From Thiobacillus denitrificans (GTDB taxonomy: Bacteria > Pseudomonadota > Gammaproteobacteria > Burkholderiales > Thiobacillaceae): a stretch of DNA of 64,000 bases. Where the stretch lies: NCBI GenBank assembly GCA_002403375.1, contig DHHQ01000009.1, positions 10,307 through 74,306 of the forward strand, written 5' to 3'. This document shows positions 43,103-54,717 of this stretch, piece after piece. The position numbers and the translations under genes were made by a program. Each line of letters starts with the position of its first letter. Positions within the stretch are counted from its first letter, which is position 1. The notes beneath the pieces are model-generated. The model was not told where the DNA came from, searched no databases, and saw only the letters and a program-made list of their open reading frames with translations.

Positions 43103-43486
43103 TCAGTGCAGCACGAATCGAACGGTCACGGCGGACTTGCCAGGAATCTCGACAAGGGCAATCGCCTTGGCGCCCGCTGTCTTAAACTGCCCGACGGCTT
43201 CCAACTTGTCGCCAGACGGCTTGAGCAGGGTTTCCTGTTTCACCCCACCGGCCAGCAGGGTTAGCTTGGCACTTGCCTTGGCGACATCAACCGGGTTGCC
43301 GTGGTCGCGCACATACAGGTTCAGGCTTTCAGACTTGGCGACCAGTTCGAAGTCCATATCCTTGGCCTCGACCACGATGCCACCATGCAGTGCTGCATGT
43401 TCGTGGGCGTGATCGTGACCGCTGGCTGCGAAGGCGGAGCCGGTCAGGCCAACGGTCAGGGCAACTAGAAAGTGAATCGGTTTCAT
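43103..43486 (-). CDS. Exported protein with His-rich N-terminus, at the end of the efflux operon
   Basis: 127 aa; ATG at 43486 after GGAAGCTCC. Signal peptide KPIHFLVALTVGLTGSAFAA, then SGHDHAHEHAALHGGIVVEA, a His cluster likely to bind metal, and a beta-type domain (LNLYVRDHGNPVDVAKASAKLTLLAGG). The N-terminal His motif recurs in CzcB and the 186-aa protein of this operon, so the three may pass the metal along in the periplasm. It starts 41 bases after czcA. Confidence 0.75.
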   Translation of the reverse strand: MKPIHFLVALTVGLTGSAFAASGHDHAHEHAALHGGIVVEAKDMDFELVAKSESLNLYVRDHGNPVDVAKASAKLTLLAGGVKQETLLKPSGDKLEAVGQFKTAGAKAIALVEIPGKSAVTVRFVLH

Positions 43487-43527
43487 GGAGCTTCCTTTCA
43501 TTGAAGTGAGTGAACAAGGGTTGAGCA

Positions 43528-46647
<3,120 letters not shown>

Positions 46648-46659
46648 TTCAGCCTCCCG

Positions 46660-47769
46660 TTAGCGGACCTGGTTAACCAGGGTCGCGGCGCGGACCACTA
46701 CCCGGTCGCCGGCTCGCAGGCCGGAAGTTACCGCCACGTTTGCGCCGTCGAGCGGTTCCACCGTCACCGTGCGGGGTTCGAAGCGCTCGGGGGCGGTCTT
46801 GACCCAGACGATGGTCTGGTTGGAGGGGTTCTTCACCAGCGCCGCCGCTGGCACGCGGAAGCCTTGCACCGTGCTCCGGGTCAACGCGAACACCTTGACC
46901 GGCTGGCCGACCGCCAGGCTGGACAGGGCATCGCCCTCGCCGCGGAACATCAGCGGCAGGGCCTGTTCGCGCAGGCTGCGGGCGGCGCCGACGAAAGTCA
47001 GCGGCACCTGCGCATCACCAACCGCGAGGCTGCCGGAGACCACGTCCAGGGCCTGCCCGGTGTCGTAGGCCAGCGCCTCGACGTGCAGGCGGTTCGGATC
47101 GACCACTTCGAACACCGCTTCGCGTGCCTCGACCACCTGCCCGGCTACCGCATTGCTCATCGCCACGATTCCGGCCACCGGCGCGACGAGCGTGTCGCGG
47201 TTGGAAAGTCCGGCACCCAACGCAGTAATGCGCCCGCTGAGGCTTTCGACCTCGCTTTCGGCGGCCTCGATTTCCTTGCGCGGAATCGTGTCGGCCAGTT
47301 CCTTCAGGCGGGCCAGCCGCTTCATGGCCAGGCCCTTGGCCGCTCGCAGTTCCGCCAGTTGCGCGGATTGGTTGGAGCGTTCGATCATCCCAGCGGCCGG
47401 CACCACATAGGCCAGCACCTCGCCTTTGCGAACACGTTGTCCGATGTTGGGGAAACCGCGCGGACCTGCTTCAAGCCGGCCCGCGATGAGGGCCTGCACC
47501 TTGCCGCCGGCATTGGGGTCCATGACGACCTTGCCGGCCAGCTCGAAGGTGCGGGGCAGTGCACCGCTTTCCACGGGCAACGTGCGCACGCTGATCTGGC
47601 GCTGCGCTGGCTTGGGCAGGAAGACACCGCCATCCGGCAGGCGCTTTGGACCGCTGCTGTTGGTGGCTGGCGGAGCGTCACCGTGATCGTGGCCGTCACC
47701 GGCGAAAGCCGTCGACATGGCCATCGCCAGGCTGAGCCAGAGAACAGGAATCAGAGTGCGCGGCTTCAT
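46660..47769 (-). CDS. czcB: CzcB-type membrane fusion protein
   Basis: 369 aa; ATG at 47769 is the only sensible start, with a signal peptide (LIPVLWLSLAMAMSTAFAGD). A His cluster (GDGHDHGDAPP) directly follows the cleavage site, then the efflux adaptor core: GKVVMDPNAGGKVQALIAG, helical hairpin NQSAQLAELRAAKGLAMKRLARL, and LVAPVAGIVAMSNAVAGQVV. It bridges CzcA and CzcC. The His-rich N-terminal tag also occurs in the two small exported proteins of this operon, which is unusual. Confidence 0.92.
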   Translation of the reverse strand: MKPRTLIPVLWLSLAMAMSTAFAGDGHDHGDAPPATNSSGPKRLPDGGVFLPKPAQRQISVRTLPVESGALPRTFELAGKVVMDPNAGGKVQALIAGRLEAGPRGFPNIGQRVRKGEVLAYVVPAAGMIERSNQSAQLAELRAAKGLAMKRLARLKELADTIPRKEIEAAESEVESLSGRITALGAGLSNRDTLVAPVAGIVAMSNAVAGQVVEAREAVFEVVDPNRLHVEALAYDTGQALDVVSGSLAVGDAQVPLTFVGAARSLREQALPLMFRGEGDALSSLAVGQPVKVFALTRSTVQGFRVPAAALVKNPSNQTIVWVKTAPERFEPRTVTVEPLDGANVAVTSGLRAGDRVVVRAATLVNQVR

Positions 47770-48326
47770 GCGACACCTCCAAGGCGCGGGGCGCGCATGC
47801 GACGTATCAGCCAGATCAGGCCAACCAGACCTATGCCGGCTGCGGCTATCCAGTAGGCATACTCTTCCCATCCGTGCGCATGGGCGGCCTCTCCAGCCTC
47901 CTCTTCCGCTTCATGCACATCGAGTTCGCCGGCCAGTAGATCAGTTTCCCCGCCGGCCATGACGGTCGCTGCGACCGGGATTTCCCCCGGTTCGGGCGCC
48001 TTGGACAAGGTGGCTTCGAATAGTCCTTCGCCGTGCGCCTCGACGGGAACCTTGACCCCGCCGAGTTCAAGTTCGAGCTTGGCGTCCTTGACCGGGCTGT
48101 TGTCGGCGGCGCGGTCTAGATACAGCGTCAGGTGTTTGTCGTCGAGCACGCCGACCAGTTCGAACAGTTCAGAGACGGCAGTGAAGCGGGGCAGAGCCGG
48201 TCCGGCCATGGCGGCTGGCGCGTCACCGTGGTCGTGGCCCTCGCCGGCCCAGGCCGGCCATGCGGCAGACAGCATCAGCGCTGCCAGGATGGGGGTGGAT
48301 TTCATGTTCATGTTCCTCATGTTCAT
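47766..48326 (-). CDS. Exported, membrane-anchored protein between czcC and czcB
   Basis: 186 aa; the ATG at 48326 overlaps the czcC stop as ATGA, so it is coupled. Signal peptide (STPILAALMLSAAWPAWAG), then EGHDHGDAPAAMAG, nearly the same His tag as CzcB, a beta domain (LFELVGVLDDKHLTLYLDRAADN, LELELGGVKVPVEAHGEG), an acidic/His stretch (HEAEEEAGEAAHAH) and a C-terminal helix (YWIAAAGIGLVGLIWLIRRM). Probably tethered in the inner membrane with the domain in the periplasm. A periplasmic metal-sequestering accessory is a reasonable guess; no family recognised. Confidence 0.75.
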   Translation of the reverse strand: MNMRNMNMKSTPILAALMLSAAWPAWAGEGHDHGDAPAAMAGPALPRFTAVSELFELVGVLDDKHLTLYLDRAADNSPVKDAKLELELGGVKVPVEAHGEGLFEATLSKAPEPGEIPVAATVMAGGETDLLAGELDVHEAEEEAGEAAHAHGWEEYAYWIAAAGIGLVGLIWLIRRMRAPRLGGVA

Positions 48327-49585
48327 TCGGGTAACAGGCCCAAGGCCTGGCGCAGAGCGGACACCTCAGCGGCCAATTCAACGCGGGCGCGGGCGGCTTC
48401 ACGCTCGGCCTCGGAGGCCTCTAGCTCGATGCGCAAACGGGTGGGGAGATCGGTCTCGCCGAGCCTGAAGGACTTCTCGAAAAATGCCCGCGACTCGCCC
48501 GCAAGCCGCGCCCGCTGTTCGGCGGCAGCGAGCCGGGCGCGGGCTGCTTCCTCGCGCAAACGCGCGGCGTCGATCCTGGCCTCGACGCGATCCCTTTCGA
48601 CAACCAGTTGGGCCTCTGCCTCGATTTCGTCCGCTGACGCTGTGGCCATGCGGGCCCGCTGGCGGCTGTCCGAGCCGAAAGGGATGCGCATGCCCAGCGT
48701 GATGGTTTGGGAATAGTCCTCCCCGGAAGTTGCGCGCTCGCTCGTGGTGGCTAACTGCAACTCGGGATTGGCCCGGCTTTGCACCCCGGCCAATGCCTTG
48801 GTGCGACGCGCCGTCTCGACCCGGTCAGATGTCTCACGCAACAGCGGGTGCATTGCCTCGATTGCAGTATTGGGTGCGGGCTCAGTGGCTTCGAACATCA
48901 AGCCCGCGGCCGGCAGGCCGGTGAGCGAACGCAGTCGTTGCGACGCCTCAGCCAACGTGCCGCGCGCTCGCGCAACTTCACCGACAGCACTTGCCACGGC
49001 GGCGGCGGCCTGGTGGCCATCGGCGCGCGACAGGTCGCCTGCGCTGACTCGCCGGGCCACGTCGGCGGCTAGCCGTTCGGCATTTTGCCGGCGGCTCTCG
49101 GCAGCATCCAGGTCGATGCGAGCCATGGCCAAGGACCACCAGGCTTCGCGCACTTCGCCAGCCATATGCAGACGTGCCGCAGTCAAACGACTGCTCAACG
49201 CCGTGCTTTCAGCTTCGACCACAGTCCTCAGACTGGCTCGCTCCCCCGGCAGCCAGAGCGGCATGGCGAGGCCGGCTCCGTATTCGCGGCTGCCTTGATC
49301 GCGGTTGAGTTGATCGGTTTTGTAGGCGAATTCCAGGCTGGGCGGTTCCGCCAGCCAGCTTGCGGCAACATCACGGCGCGCCTCCAACGCGGCGCGCCGT
49401 GATCCAGCGGCGCGTGCCTCCGGATGCCGCGCCCAGGCTGCCTCGAAAACCTGCTTCAGTGTGATGGTTGCCGCCTGCCCATTTATGCTTGGCGCGGGCG
49501 GCTGAGCGGTAGCTGTTGGAAGCTGCGCTGCCAACGCCAGCGCCAGGAGGGACATGCGCCCTCCAGAGCGGGAAAAAAATTTCAT
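48323..49585 (-). CDS. czcC: CzcC-type outer-membrane efflux protein
   Basis: 420 aa; signal peptide (SLLALALAAQLPTATAQ) and two OEP repeats, with ITLKQVFEAAWARHPEA at the start of the first and TRRTKAL-type helices starting the second (RVETARRTKALAGVQSRANPE). The strand segment LATTSERATSGEDYSQTITLGM is typical. It is the outer-membrane exit duct of the CzcCBA tripartite pump. It follows czcI by 113 bases and precedes the 186-aa gene with a four-base overlap. Confidence 0.9.
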   Translation of the reverse strand: MKFFSRSGGRMSLLALALAAQLPTATAQPPAPSINGQAATITLKQVFEAAWARHPEARAAGSRRAALEARRDVAASWLAEPPSLEFAYKTDQLNRDQGSREYGAGLAMPLWLPGERASLRTVVEAESTALSSRLTAARLHMAGEVREAWWSLAMARIDLDAAESRRQNAERLAADVARRVSAGDLSRADGHQAAAAVASAVGEVARARGTLAEASQRLRSLTGLPAAGLMFEATEPAPNTAIEAMHPLLRETSDRVETARRTKALAGVQSRANPELQLATTSERATSGEDYSQTITLGMRIPFGSDSRQRARMATASADEIEAEAQLVVERDRVEARIDAARLREEAARARLAAAEQRARLAGESRAFFEKSFRLGETDLPTRLRIELEASEAEREAARARVELAAEVSALRQALGLLPE

Positions 49586-49698
49586 ACGATGCCCCGTCCT
49601 GATGCAGCCGCCAAAGTGAAAGGCGGCCGGGATTTACGAGAAATCCGGCGGGATCGTCAAATCGAGTGTTACGGTTGAAACGTCAACCCGCCGGGGTA

Positions 49699-50046
49699 TC
49701 AGGCGAGGTCGGAGAGCGGAGGACGGAACAGGGAACCGAGCGGCGGTTCGGGAAGCGTGGTCCGATAGGGGGTGGCATTGTGGCCGCCACAAATCGGCGT
49801 GGCTGCATGGTCAACGGGAATGACAACCTGAACGTAATGTGCGTGACAGCTTGGGCAATCAGCATCGAAGTCTGAATCGGCTGGATCACTGCCACCAAGG
49901 TCTGCGCTGGCCTGATGATCATGTGCATGATGGCCGACGTGCTGCTGCGCCTTGCTTTCTGTTTCATGCTGGCAATAGGCTGCCACGGCCGCAGTGGACC
50001 ACTGCAACGGCAAAACAATCAGAAAGAAGATAATCAGCTTACGCAT
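49699..50046 (-). CDS. czcI: CzcI-like small periplasmic protein
   Basis: 115 aa; signal LIIFFLIVLPLQWSTAAVAA, then AYCQHETESKAQQHVGHHAHDHQASAD, the CzcI pattern with a conserved AYCQHE after the signal and a His-rich stretch, and CPSCHAHYVQ. CzcI is encoded at the head of czcICBA operons and is thought to act as a periplasmic metal sensor or regulator. The start overlaps the end of the CDF gene by 13 bases. Confidence 0.85.
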   Translation of the reverse strand: MRKLIIFFLIVLPLQWSTAAVAAYCQHETESKAQQHVGHHAHDHQASADLGGSDPADSDFDADCPSCHAHYVQVVIPVDHAATPICGGHNATPYRTTLPEPPLGSLFRPPLSDLA

Positions 50047-50666
50047 GCCGGGGATGCTAACTCAGCACGGGCCTGTCGCACAACCACGACCGAGGCGGTC
50101 AGCGCCAAAGTCGCCATCACGCCCGCCACGAACAGGTCGGGCCAGGCCGTGCCGGTGCCGAACACACCCAAAGCGGCAATGGCCACTGCCACGTTGCCAA
50201 TGGCGTCGTTGCGGCTGCATAGCCACACGGAGCGCATGTTGGCGTCGCCGTTGCGGAAAGTATAGAGAAGAATCGCCACGCCAACGTTGACCGCCAAAGC
50301 CAAGAGCGCCACCAGACCCATGGTCATCGGCTCGGGCGGGACGCCCAGCGCGGCGGCCCAGGCCGTCTTGGCCAGCACCAGCACACCGTATGCACCCATG
50401 GTGAGCCCCTTGATCAAGGCCGCGCGGGCCCGCCAGGCCAAACCCATAGACAAGACCGCTAGAGATATTCCGTAGTTGGCGGCGTCCCCTGCGAAGTCCA
50501 CCGCGTCCGCCAACAGGGACACCGACCCCGATTTCAGGCCGCCGGCGATTTCTACGACAAACATCACGGCATTGAGAAACAGCGCCACCCACAGCGCACG
50601 ACGATAACGCGGCGACACGGCGGTATTGGATGATTTACAACTTTCGGTGCAAGAGCAACCTGGCAT
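50034..50666 (-). CDS. CDF-like heavy-metal cation transporter
   Basis: 210 aa (ATG at 50666 with GAGG eight bases upstream; an ATG two codons earlier is possible). Starts with PGCSCTESCKSSN, a Cys cluster likely to bind metal, then six hydrophobic segments: ALWVALFLNAVMFVVEIAGG, SVSLLADAVDFAGDAANYG (the second-helix Asp pair), and others to ALTASVVVV. It lacks the long C-terminal domain of CzcD, so it is one of the short CDF-like exporters. First gene of the leftward efflux operon, its promoter under the MerR-type operator at 50703-50726. Confidence 0.85.
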   Translation of the reverse strand: MPGCSCTESCKSSNTAVSPRYRRALWVALFLNAVMFVVEIAGGLKSGSVSLLADAVDFAGDAANYGISLAVLSMGLAWRARAALIKGLTMGAYGVLVLAKTAWAAALGVPPEPMTMGLVALLALAVNVGVAILLYTFRNGDANMRSVWLCSRNDAIGNVAVAIAALGVFGTGTAWPDLFVAGVMATLALTASVVVVRQARAELASPACVS

Positions 50667-50702
50667 TGCCATGTCCTCGGTGAAAAGATGACCACATTTG
50701 AA

Positions 50703-50726
50703 ACCCTGGAGCCGCTCCGGGGTCAA
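50703..50726 (-). promoter_or_regulatory. MerR-type operator/promoter for the CDF-czc operon
   Basis: A 21-base near-perfect palindrome (50703-50723, ACCC(T)GGAGC C GCTCC(G)GGGT form) lies between a -35 box TTGACC (complement of 50721-50726) and a -10-like CAAAT/TCAAAT about 19-20 bases further, all read leftward. A stretched 19-20 base spacer with a palindrome inside it is the signature of promoters activated by MerR-family regulators. The divergent regulator gene starts 36 bases to the right. Confidence 0.75.
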
Positions 50727-50761
50727 GAGGGTAAAGTCTTGCTGTTGATTGGAGTGAAACC

Positions 50762-51187
50762 ATGCGCATCGGTGATCTGGCGAAAGCCACCGGGGTGGAT
50801 ATCGAGACCATCCGCTATTACGAAAAGGTCGGGCTGCTGCCCGAGCCAGGACGCGAGGCCAACGGCTACCGAACCTACCGGCAGGCGCATCTGGAACAAC
50901 TGGCCTTCATCCGGCATTGCCGGGCATTGGACATGCCCCTGGAGTCGATCCGGCGCCTGCTGGGTTTCGTCGCCCACCCCGAGGCGGAATGCGGCGACAT
51001 CAACCAGTTGATCGAAGCCCAACTTGCGCGAGTTCGGGCGCGGCTCAACAGCTTGCGCGCACTGGAGAGCCAACTTGCCTCGCTGCGGGCTCAATGTGGA
51101 GAAAACCACAGCGCCAGGGAATGCGGCATCCTGCATGAGTTGGTGGCAGCGGCGCATGGCGAGCCGTGTGCGTGTCATTCCAGGTAA
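50762..51187 (+). CDS. MerR-family heavy-metal regulator, PbrR/CadR-like
   Basis: 141 aa; ATG at 50762 after GGAGTGAAACC. N-terminal winged helix RIGDLAKATGVDIETIRYYEK, then dimer coiled coil, then metal site: Cys77 (EAECGDIN), Cys112 (AQCGENH), Cys121 (ARECGIL), the Cys spacing of the Pb/Cd-responsive branch; two further Cys in GEPCACHSR at the end. It should twist the spacer of the promoter at 50703-50726 to switch on the efflux operon. Divergent from the CDF gene. Confidence 0.92.
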   Translation: MRIGDLAKATGVDIETIRYYEKVGLLPEPGREANGYRTYRQAHLEQLAFIRHCRALDMPLESIRRLLGFVAHPEAECGDINQLIEAQLARVRARLNSLRALESQLASLRAQCGENHSARECGILHELVAAAHGEPCACHSR

Positions 51188-51382
51188 TGCCGGGTGGCTC
51201 CAGCGGCCCGAGGCAAGAGTCCGACTATGCCCAAACTGCGTTGATTACTTCAATCAGATTGCCGCTAGACAGAGCTGTCTGGCTGCCACAGATGCAGAAT
51301 AATCACTGCCCAAACGTAGACTATAGTTCGAGTTGGCATTATTGGGTCATGTAGCGTTTCCAACCGCAAAGGAGAATCGATC

Positions 51383-51883
51383 ATGAATAAGTCAGTCTTG
51401 ACAGTCTCATTGGCCGCTGTTCTGTTTTTGGCGGTACCCGCTCTAGCCGAGCAGCCACCTTCCGCTACTAAGAATCAGGGAGCTCCTGATGTCGCAAAAT
51501 TCGACAAGCAGATGGCACAGGCGCAGGAAAACATGAAGAGGATGCAGGAGCAGATGGACAAAATCCGTCAGACTCAAGACCCGCAGACGCGACAAAAGCT
51601 GCTCCAGGATCACTGGGCCACCATGCAGAACAATATGCAGATGATGCACGGCATGTGGGGGCCGGGTGGCGGAATGGGCTGCTGTATGGGTGGCCCGGGG
51701 ATGGGGCCTGGCATGATGATGGGTGGGCCGATGATGGGGTGGGGACAAATGGGCGGCTACTACTCCAAGCTCACCCCGGAGCAATTGAAGCAACGCCAGT
51801 ACATGATGGATCAATACGTGCCCATGCAGCAGATGATGATGGATCACATGATGCAACACCAGCAATACATGTGGATGAAGTGA
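51383..51883 (+). CDS. Methionine-rich exported protein
   Basis: 166 aa; signal peptide NKSVLTVSLAAVLFLAVPALA. The mature protein is dominated by Met, Gln and Gly: MQNNMQMMHGMWGPGGGMG, then CCMGGPGMGPGMMMGGPM and a long tail YVPMQQMMMDHMMQHQQYMWM. Met-rich runs with a His or Cys here and there bind Cu(I) or Ag(I), so a periplasmic metal sponge in the resistance cargo is likely. A TATAGT box lies at 51322-51327. Not part of the leftward operon; its regulation is unclear. Confidence 0.8.
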   Translation: MNKSVLTVSLAAVLFLAVPALAEQPPSATKNQGAPDVAKFDKQMAQAQENMKRMQEQMDKIRQTQDPQTRQKLLQDHWATMQNNMQMMHGMWGPGGGMGCCMGGPGMGPGMMMGGPMMGWGQMGGYYSKLTPEQLKQRQYMMDQYVPMQQMMMDHMMQHQQYMWMK

Positions 51884-51983
51884 GGCGCGAGACTGCCGTC
51901 TAACCTGGCAGTCACCGGACCTGTGCGAAAAGCCGCGCAGGCCGGTTACTTCTACGTTGAACGGCGCTTTGACTGCTTATGGC

Positions 51984-52009
51984 CTGCGAATTCAACCGGT
52001 GGATGCAAC
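51984..52009 (+). repeat. IS30-family left inverted repeat
   Basis: 26 bases beginning CTGCGAATTC and ending GGATGCAAC, matched exactly by the right-hand copy in inverse orientation at 53188-53213. Confidence 0.85.
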
Positions 52010-52045
52010 ACACTAGAAACTGCGCAAGCAGAAGGAGTGTTGCAG

Positions 52046-53205
52046 ATGAAACGAAGACCTCGGATCTATTACACGGAAAGCCAGAAAGCGCTGATGTGGG
52101 AGCGCTGGCGGAAAGGAGACTCTCTCCAGCAGATCGCCCAATTGTTTGATCGAAATCACTCGTCGGTAGAACGCATTCTGGCAGAGACAGGCGGGATACA
52201 ACCGGCCCAACGACACCGGTCGAGATTAGCGCTAACTTTGGCTGAACGAGAAGAGATATCGCGTTCTGTGGTTACGGGTCAGTCGATCCGTTCAATAGCT
52301 ACATCACTCGGGCGAGCCCCCTCCACCATCAGCCGAGAGATCAATCGCAACGGTGGCCAGGAATACTATCGGGCGAGTCAGGCTGACCAAGCCGCCTGGG
52401 ACCGGGCGTGTCGCCCCAAGATATGTAAATTGGCGGAGAATCGAACGCTGGCGCACATCGTGGCAAACAAGCTCCAATCACTGTGGTCGCCGGAGCAGAT
52501 TGCCGGGTGGCTGAAGCACATCTATCCAGACGACACGAGCAGTCAGTGTCACACGAGACCATTTATCGCAGCCTCTTCATACAGGCCAGAGGCCCCCTGA
52601 AGAAGGAGTTGCTGGCGCATTTGCGGCGTACACGAGTCATGCGCCGTTCGCGTCATCACACCCAGAAGACAGACAATCACGGCAGAATCACTGACACGGT
52701 GTCGATTAGTGAGCGTCCGGCCACGGTTGAAGATCGGGCAGTACCGGGTCACTGGGAAGGTGATCTGCTATGCGGCAGCAAGAACAGTCAGATTGCGACT
52801 CTTGTCGAACGTCAGTCACGCTACGTGATGCTGGTGAGGCTCACCACTAAAGATTCGGAGACGGTCACCAACGCGTTGATCAAAAGCGCTCGCAAGTTAC
52901 CGCAGGAACTCTACAAGTCGCTGACCTGGGATCGAGGGACAGAGATGGCCGCCCACAAGCGCTTCACCTTGGCGACCGACATCAAGGTCTACTTCTGTGA
53001 TCCTTACCACCCTTGGCAGCGTGGGACGAATGAGAATACGAATGGGCTATTGAGGCAGTATTTCCCCAAGGGCATCGACCTCTCGGCCTACTCGCAAGCC
53101 AAGCTCAATGCCGTAGCGCGGAAATTGAATGAGCGTCCGAGGAAAACACTAAACTACGAAACGCCCGCCGAACGATTTCACCAATCCGTTGCATCCACCG
53201 GTTGA
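52046..53205 (+). pseudogene. IS30-family transposase, frameshifted
   Basis: N-terminal half in one frame: YYTESQKALMWERWRKGDSL and RSIATSLGRAPSTISREINR (helix-turn-helix pair). C-terminal half in another: VSHETIYRSLFIQARGPLKK, HWEGDLLCGSKNSQIATLVER (first DDE Asp), DRGTEMAAHKRF (second Asp) and ETPAERFHQSV; the third acidic residue is in GTNENTNGLLRQYF. The frames switch near 52540, where a single base appears to be missing in the stretch encoding SSQ|VSHETIY. IS30 transposases are normally one frame and do not use programmed frameshifting, so the copy is probably inactive. Confidence 0.8.
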
Positions 53206-53213
53206 ATTCGCAG
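53188..53213 (-). repeat. IS30-family right inverted repeat
   Basis: Exact inverse copy of the left repeat; the transposase stop codon lies inside it, as usual for the family. Confidence 0.85.
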
Positions 53214-53725
53214 CCGAAGACCTGACATATGGAACGGCCAGCCTGACCGGCAGCTTCGGCCGAGGAGCAGAAGACCACGCCGATTTTACGACCGACCCCT
53301 TACTGACCTGCTCCGGACGCCCAGTAACGCATTTTTCCCACACCGCCAATGGCAGTACCTGACCGATTTTTATCTGACAGAGGCGACCTGTACTTTCAAT
53401 GTTTTTCAGGCCAAGTCTGAGCCTTTACTCTCAAAAGCTTTTGGTGATTTCCGCTAGGACGCAAACTGGTGGGCGCTCTTTGTCCAGCCATTTATAGACC
53501 TTAACCAGTAAGCATTTCCCCTTCAGCCCCCCGTATTCCTTTGTGTTCGCGTCTATTCAAGCGAACAAGCCCTTTCGGGTAAGTCCCTTGGCCCTTCTTG
53601 GGCTTTCTTTTTTTGGGCAACCGATAATTTTATCCATTTCTGATTTTATTTTCAGCAATCAATCAAAAAAACATTCTTTTGATTTCCGCTGGAAGCGGGA
53701 TGAGCGCATCAATAGCATTCGCCCC
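53214..53725. other. Leader region of the tra operon
   Basis: 512 bases without a gene. It contains a 7-bp inverted repeat TGTTCGC/GCGAACA (53544-53567) that may be an operator and, next to it, terminator-like hairpins (listed separately). The main tra promoter probably lies here, but no convincing -35/-10 pair can be assigned. Confidence 0.45.
53591..53614 (+). terminator. Terminator or attenuator before the tra block
   Basis: GCCC, loop TTCTT, GGGC followed by TTTCTTTTTTT, with an outer AAGCCC/GGGCTT pairing that could extend the stem. A classic intrinsic terminator, 112 bases upstream of the first tra-block gene, so either it ends transcription coming from the IS element or it attenuates the tra operon. 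Confidence 0.6.
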
Positions 53726-54190
53726 ATGGTTTCCCTCTCCTCCCCTTGGGTTGTCCTCTTGACGGCCCTTTTTTATACCCAAGCCCACGCCTTCTGTTTT
53801 GATGAGGCGGGGGAGATGTATGGGGTCTCTCCACTATTGCTGAAGGCAGTGGCCAAAGTTGAGTCGAATATGAGACCGCATGCGGTTAACAGCACTCACA
53901 CAGCTAGTACACAGTCTCAAGACATTGGACTGATGCAGATCAATACTCGGTGGCTGCGGAGAAACCCTATCAAGTCGCTCGGATACACCGAGACCCACCT
54001 CTACGATCCCTGTACCAGCGTCAAGCTGGGGGCCTGGGTGCTGGCGAACAACTTCACTCGATATGGCGCTTCGTGGGAAGCGGTCGGTGCGTACAACGCG
54101 GCATGCACGCGACTCAAAGGTGATGCGTGCCGCCGCGCACGAAATAGCTATGCCTGGAAAGTCTACCGGGCAATGGGGAAATCCTCGTGA
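53726..54190 (+). CDS. Lytic transglycosylase of the conjugation apparatus (LtgX/VirB1-like)
   Basis: 154 aa from an ATG at 53726; the frame is open further back but only this start gives a signal peptide (VSLSSPWVVLLTALFYTQAHA). SLT domain: AVAKVESNMRPHAVN with the catalytic Glu (residue 46) and DIGLMQINTRWLR, YNAACTRLKGD. It cuts peptidoglycan to let the secretion channel through. A lytic transglycosylase immediately before traA is also found in the gonococcal genetic island (ltgX). Overlaps the next gene by four bases. Confidence 0.88.
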   Translation: MVSLSSPWVVLLTALFYTQAHAFCFDEAGEMYGVSPLLLKAVAKVESNMRPHAVNSTHTASTQSQDIGLMQINTRWLRRNPIKSLGYTETHLYDPCTSVKLGAWVLANNFTRYGASWEAVGAYNAACTRLKGDACRRARNSYAWKVYRAMGKSS

Positions 54191-54708
54191 AACGCATGTT
54201 CACGTTGCTTGGCATGGTCTGGGCAGGTTCGTCGATGGCTGCCAACTGGCAAGTGACGCAGTCCGATTCCATTAGCGCTTATGTAATGTGTCATCAAGGC
54301 GATTGCCCTGTAAGGACGGCGAAGGTGTTTGACCTGCCTGTAGCCGTTCCCATGCCAGCGAGGGTATCGGATAGCGCTGCTAAGCCGCTCACCGTTCATT
54401 CCTCTACTTCAGTTCGTTTTGCGTTGGCCTCGGCCCGGCTCAGCCATGCCGAGAAAGCCAGTCTCAATGCTTTTCTCAAACGGCATCGTGACGCGCGACG
54501 TTTTCTTGTTGTTGGCAGCACGGATCAAATAGGCAAGAAGCGATTTAACGAAACCCTGGCGTACAAGCGCGGAATGGCGGTCGCAGTTTTTATGCGCGCC
54601 AATGGAATCCCGAACCGGAATATCAAAGTCGATTCGCGATGCTGCATCGAGCATCCGCCCAGCACGAACCCTGACGCAAGACGTGCGGTGATCAGCATTA
54701 ACGAATAG
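54187..54708 (+). CDS. OmpA-like domain exported protein
   Basis: 173 aa; signal peptide RMFTLLGMVWAGSSMA. The C-terminal half (VRFALASARLSHAEKASLNA, RRFLVVGSTDQIGKKRFNET, LAYKRGMAVAVFMRANGIP) is an OmpA/Pal-type peptidoglycan-binding domain with the typical N-x-x-L-x-x-x-R helix. It probably anchors the transfer apparatus to the cell wall. Encoded between the transglycosylase and the small protein before traA; overlap with the former is four bases (ATGA). Confidence 0.8.
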   Translation: MKRMFTLLGMVWAGSSMAANWQVTQSDSISAYVMCHQGDCPVRTAKVFDLPVAVPMPARVSDSAAKPLTVHSSTSVRFALASARLSHAEKASLNAFLKRHRDARRFLVVGSTDQIGKKRFNETLAYKRGMAVAVFMRANGIPNRNIKVDSRCCIEHPPSTNPDARRAVISINE

Positions 54709-54717
54709 GGATTGGGA

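Larger units (their letters stand above)
51984..53213 (+). mobile_element. IS30-family insertion sequence (about 1230 bp)
   Basis: Bounded by identical 26-base inverted repeats and containing a single IS30-type transposase frame that is broken by a frameshift. It sits between the metal cargo and the tra block. No clear target duplication is visible in the flanks (GC before, CCG after), as expected for the short duplications of the family. Confidence 0.85.

Noticed and set aside
52483..52600. Programmed ribosomal frameshift in the IS30 transposase
   Set aside because: The overlap lacks a slippery A-run or similar signal and IS30 transposases are made from one frame; a one-base deletion is simpler.
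51984..53213. The IS30 element as the border of the conjugative element
   Set aside because: Transfer genes and element-like composition lie on both sides of it, so it is inside the element.
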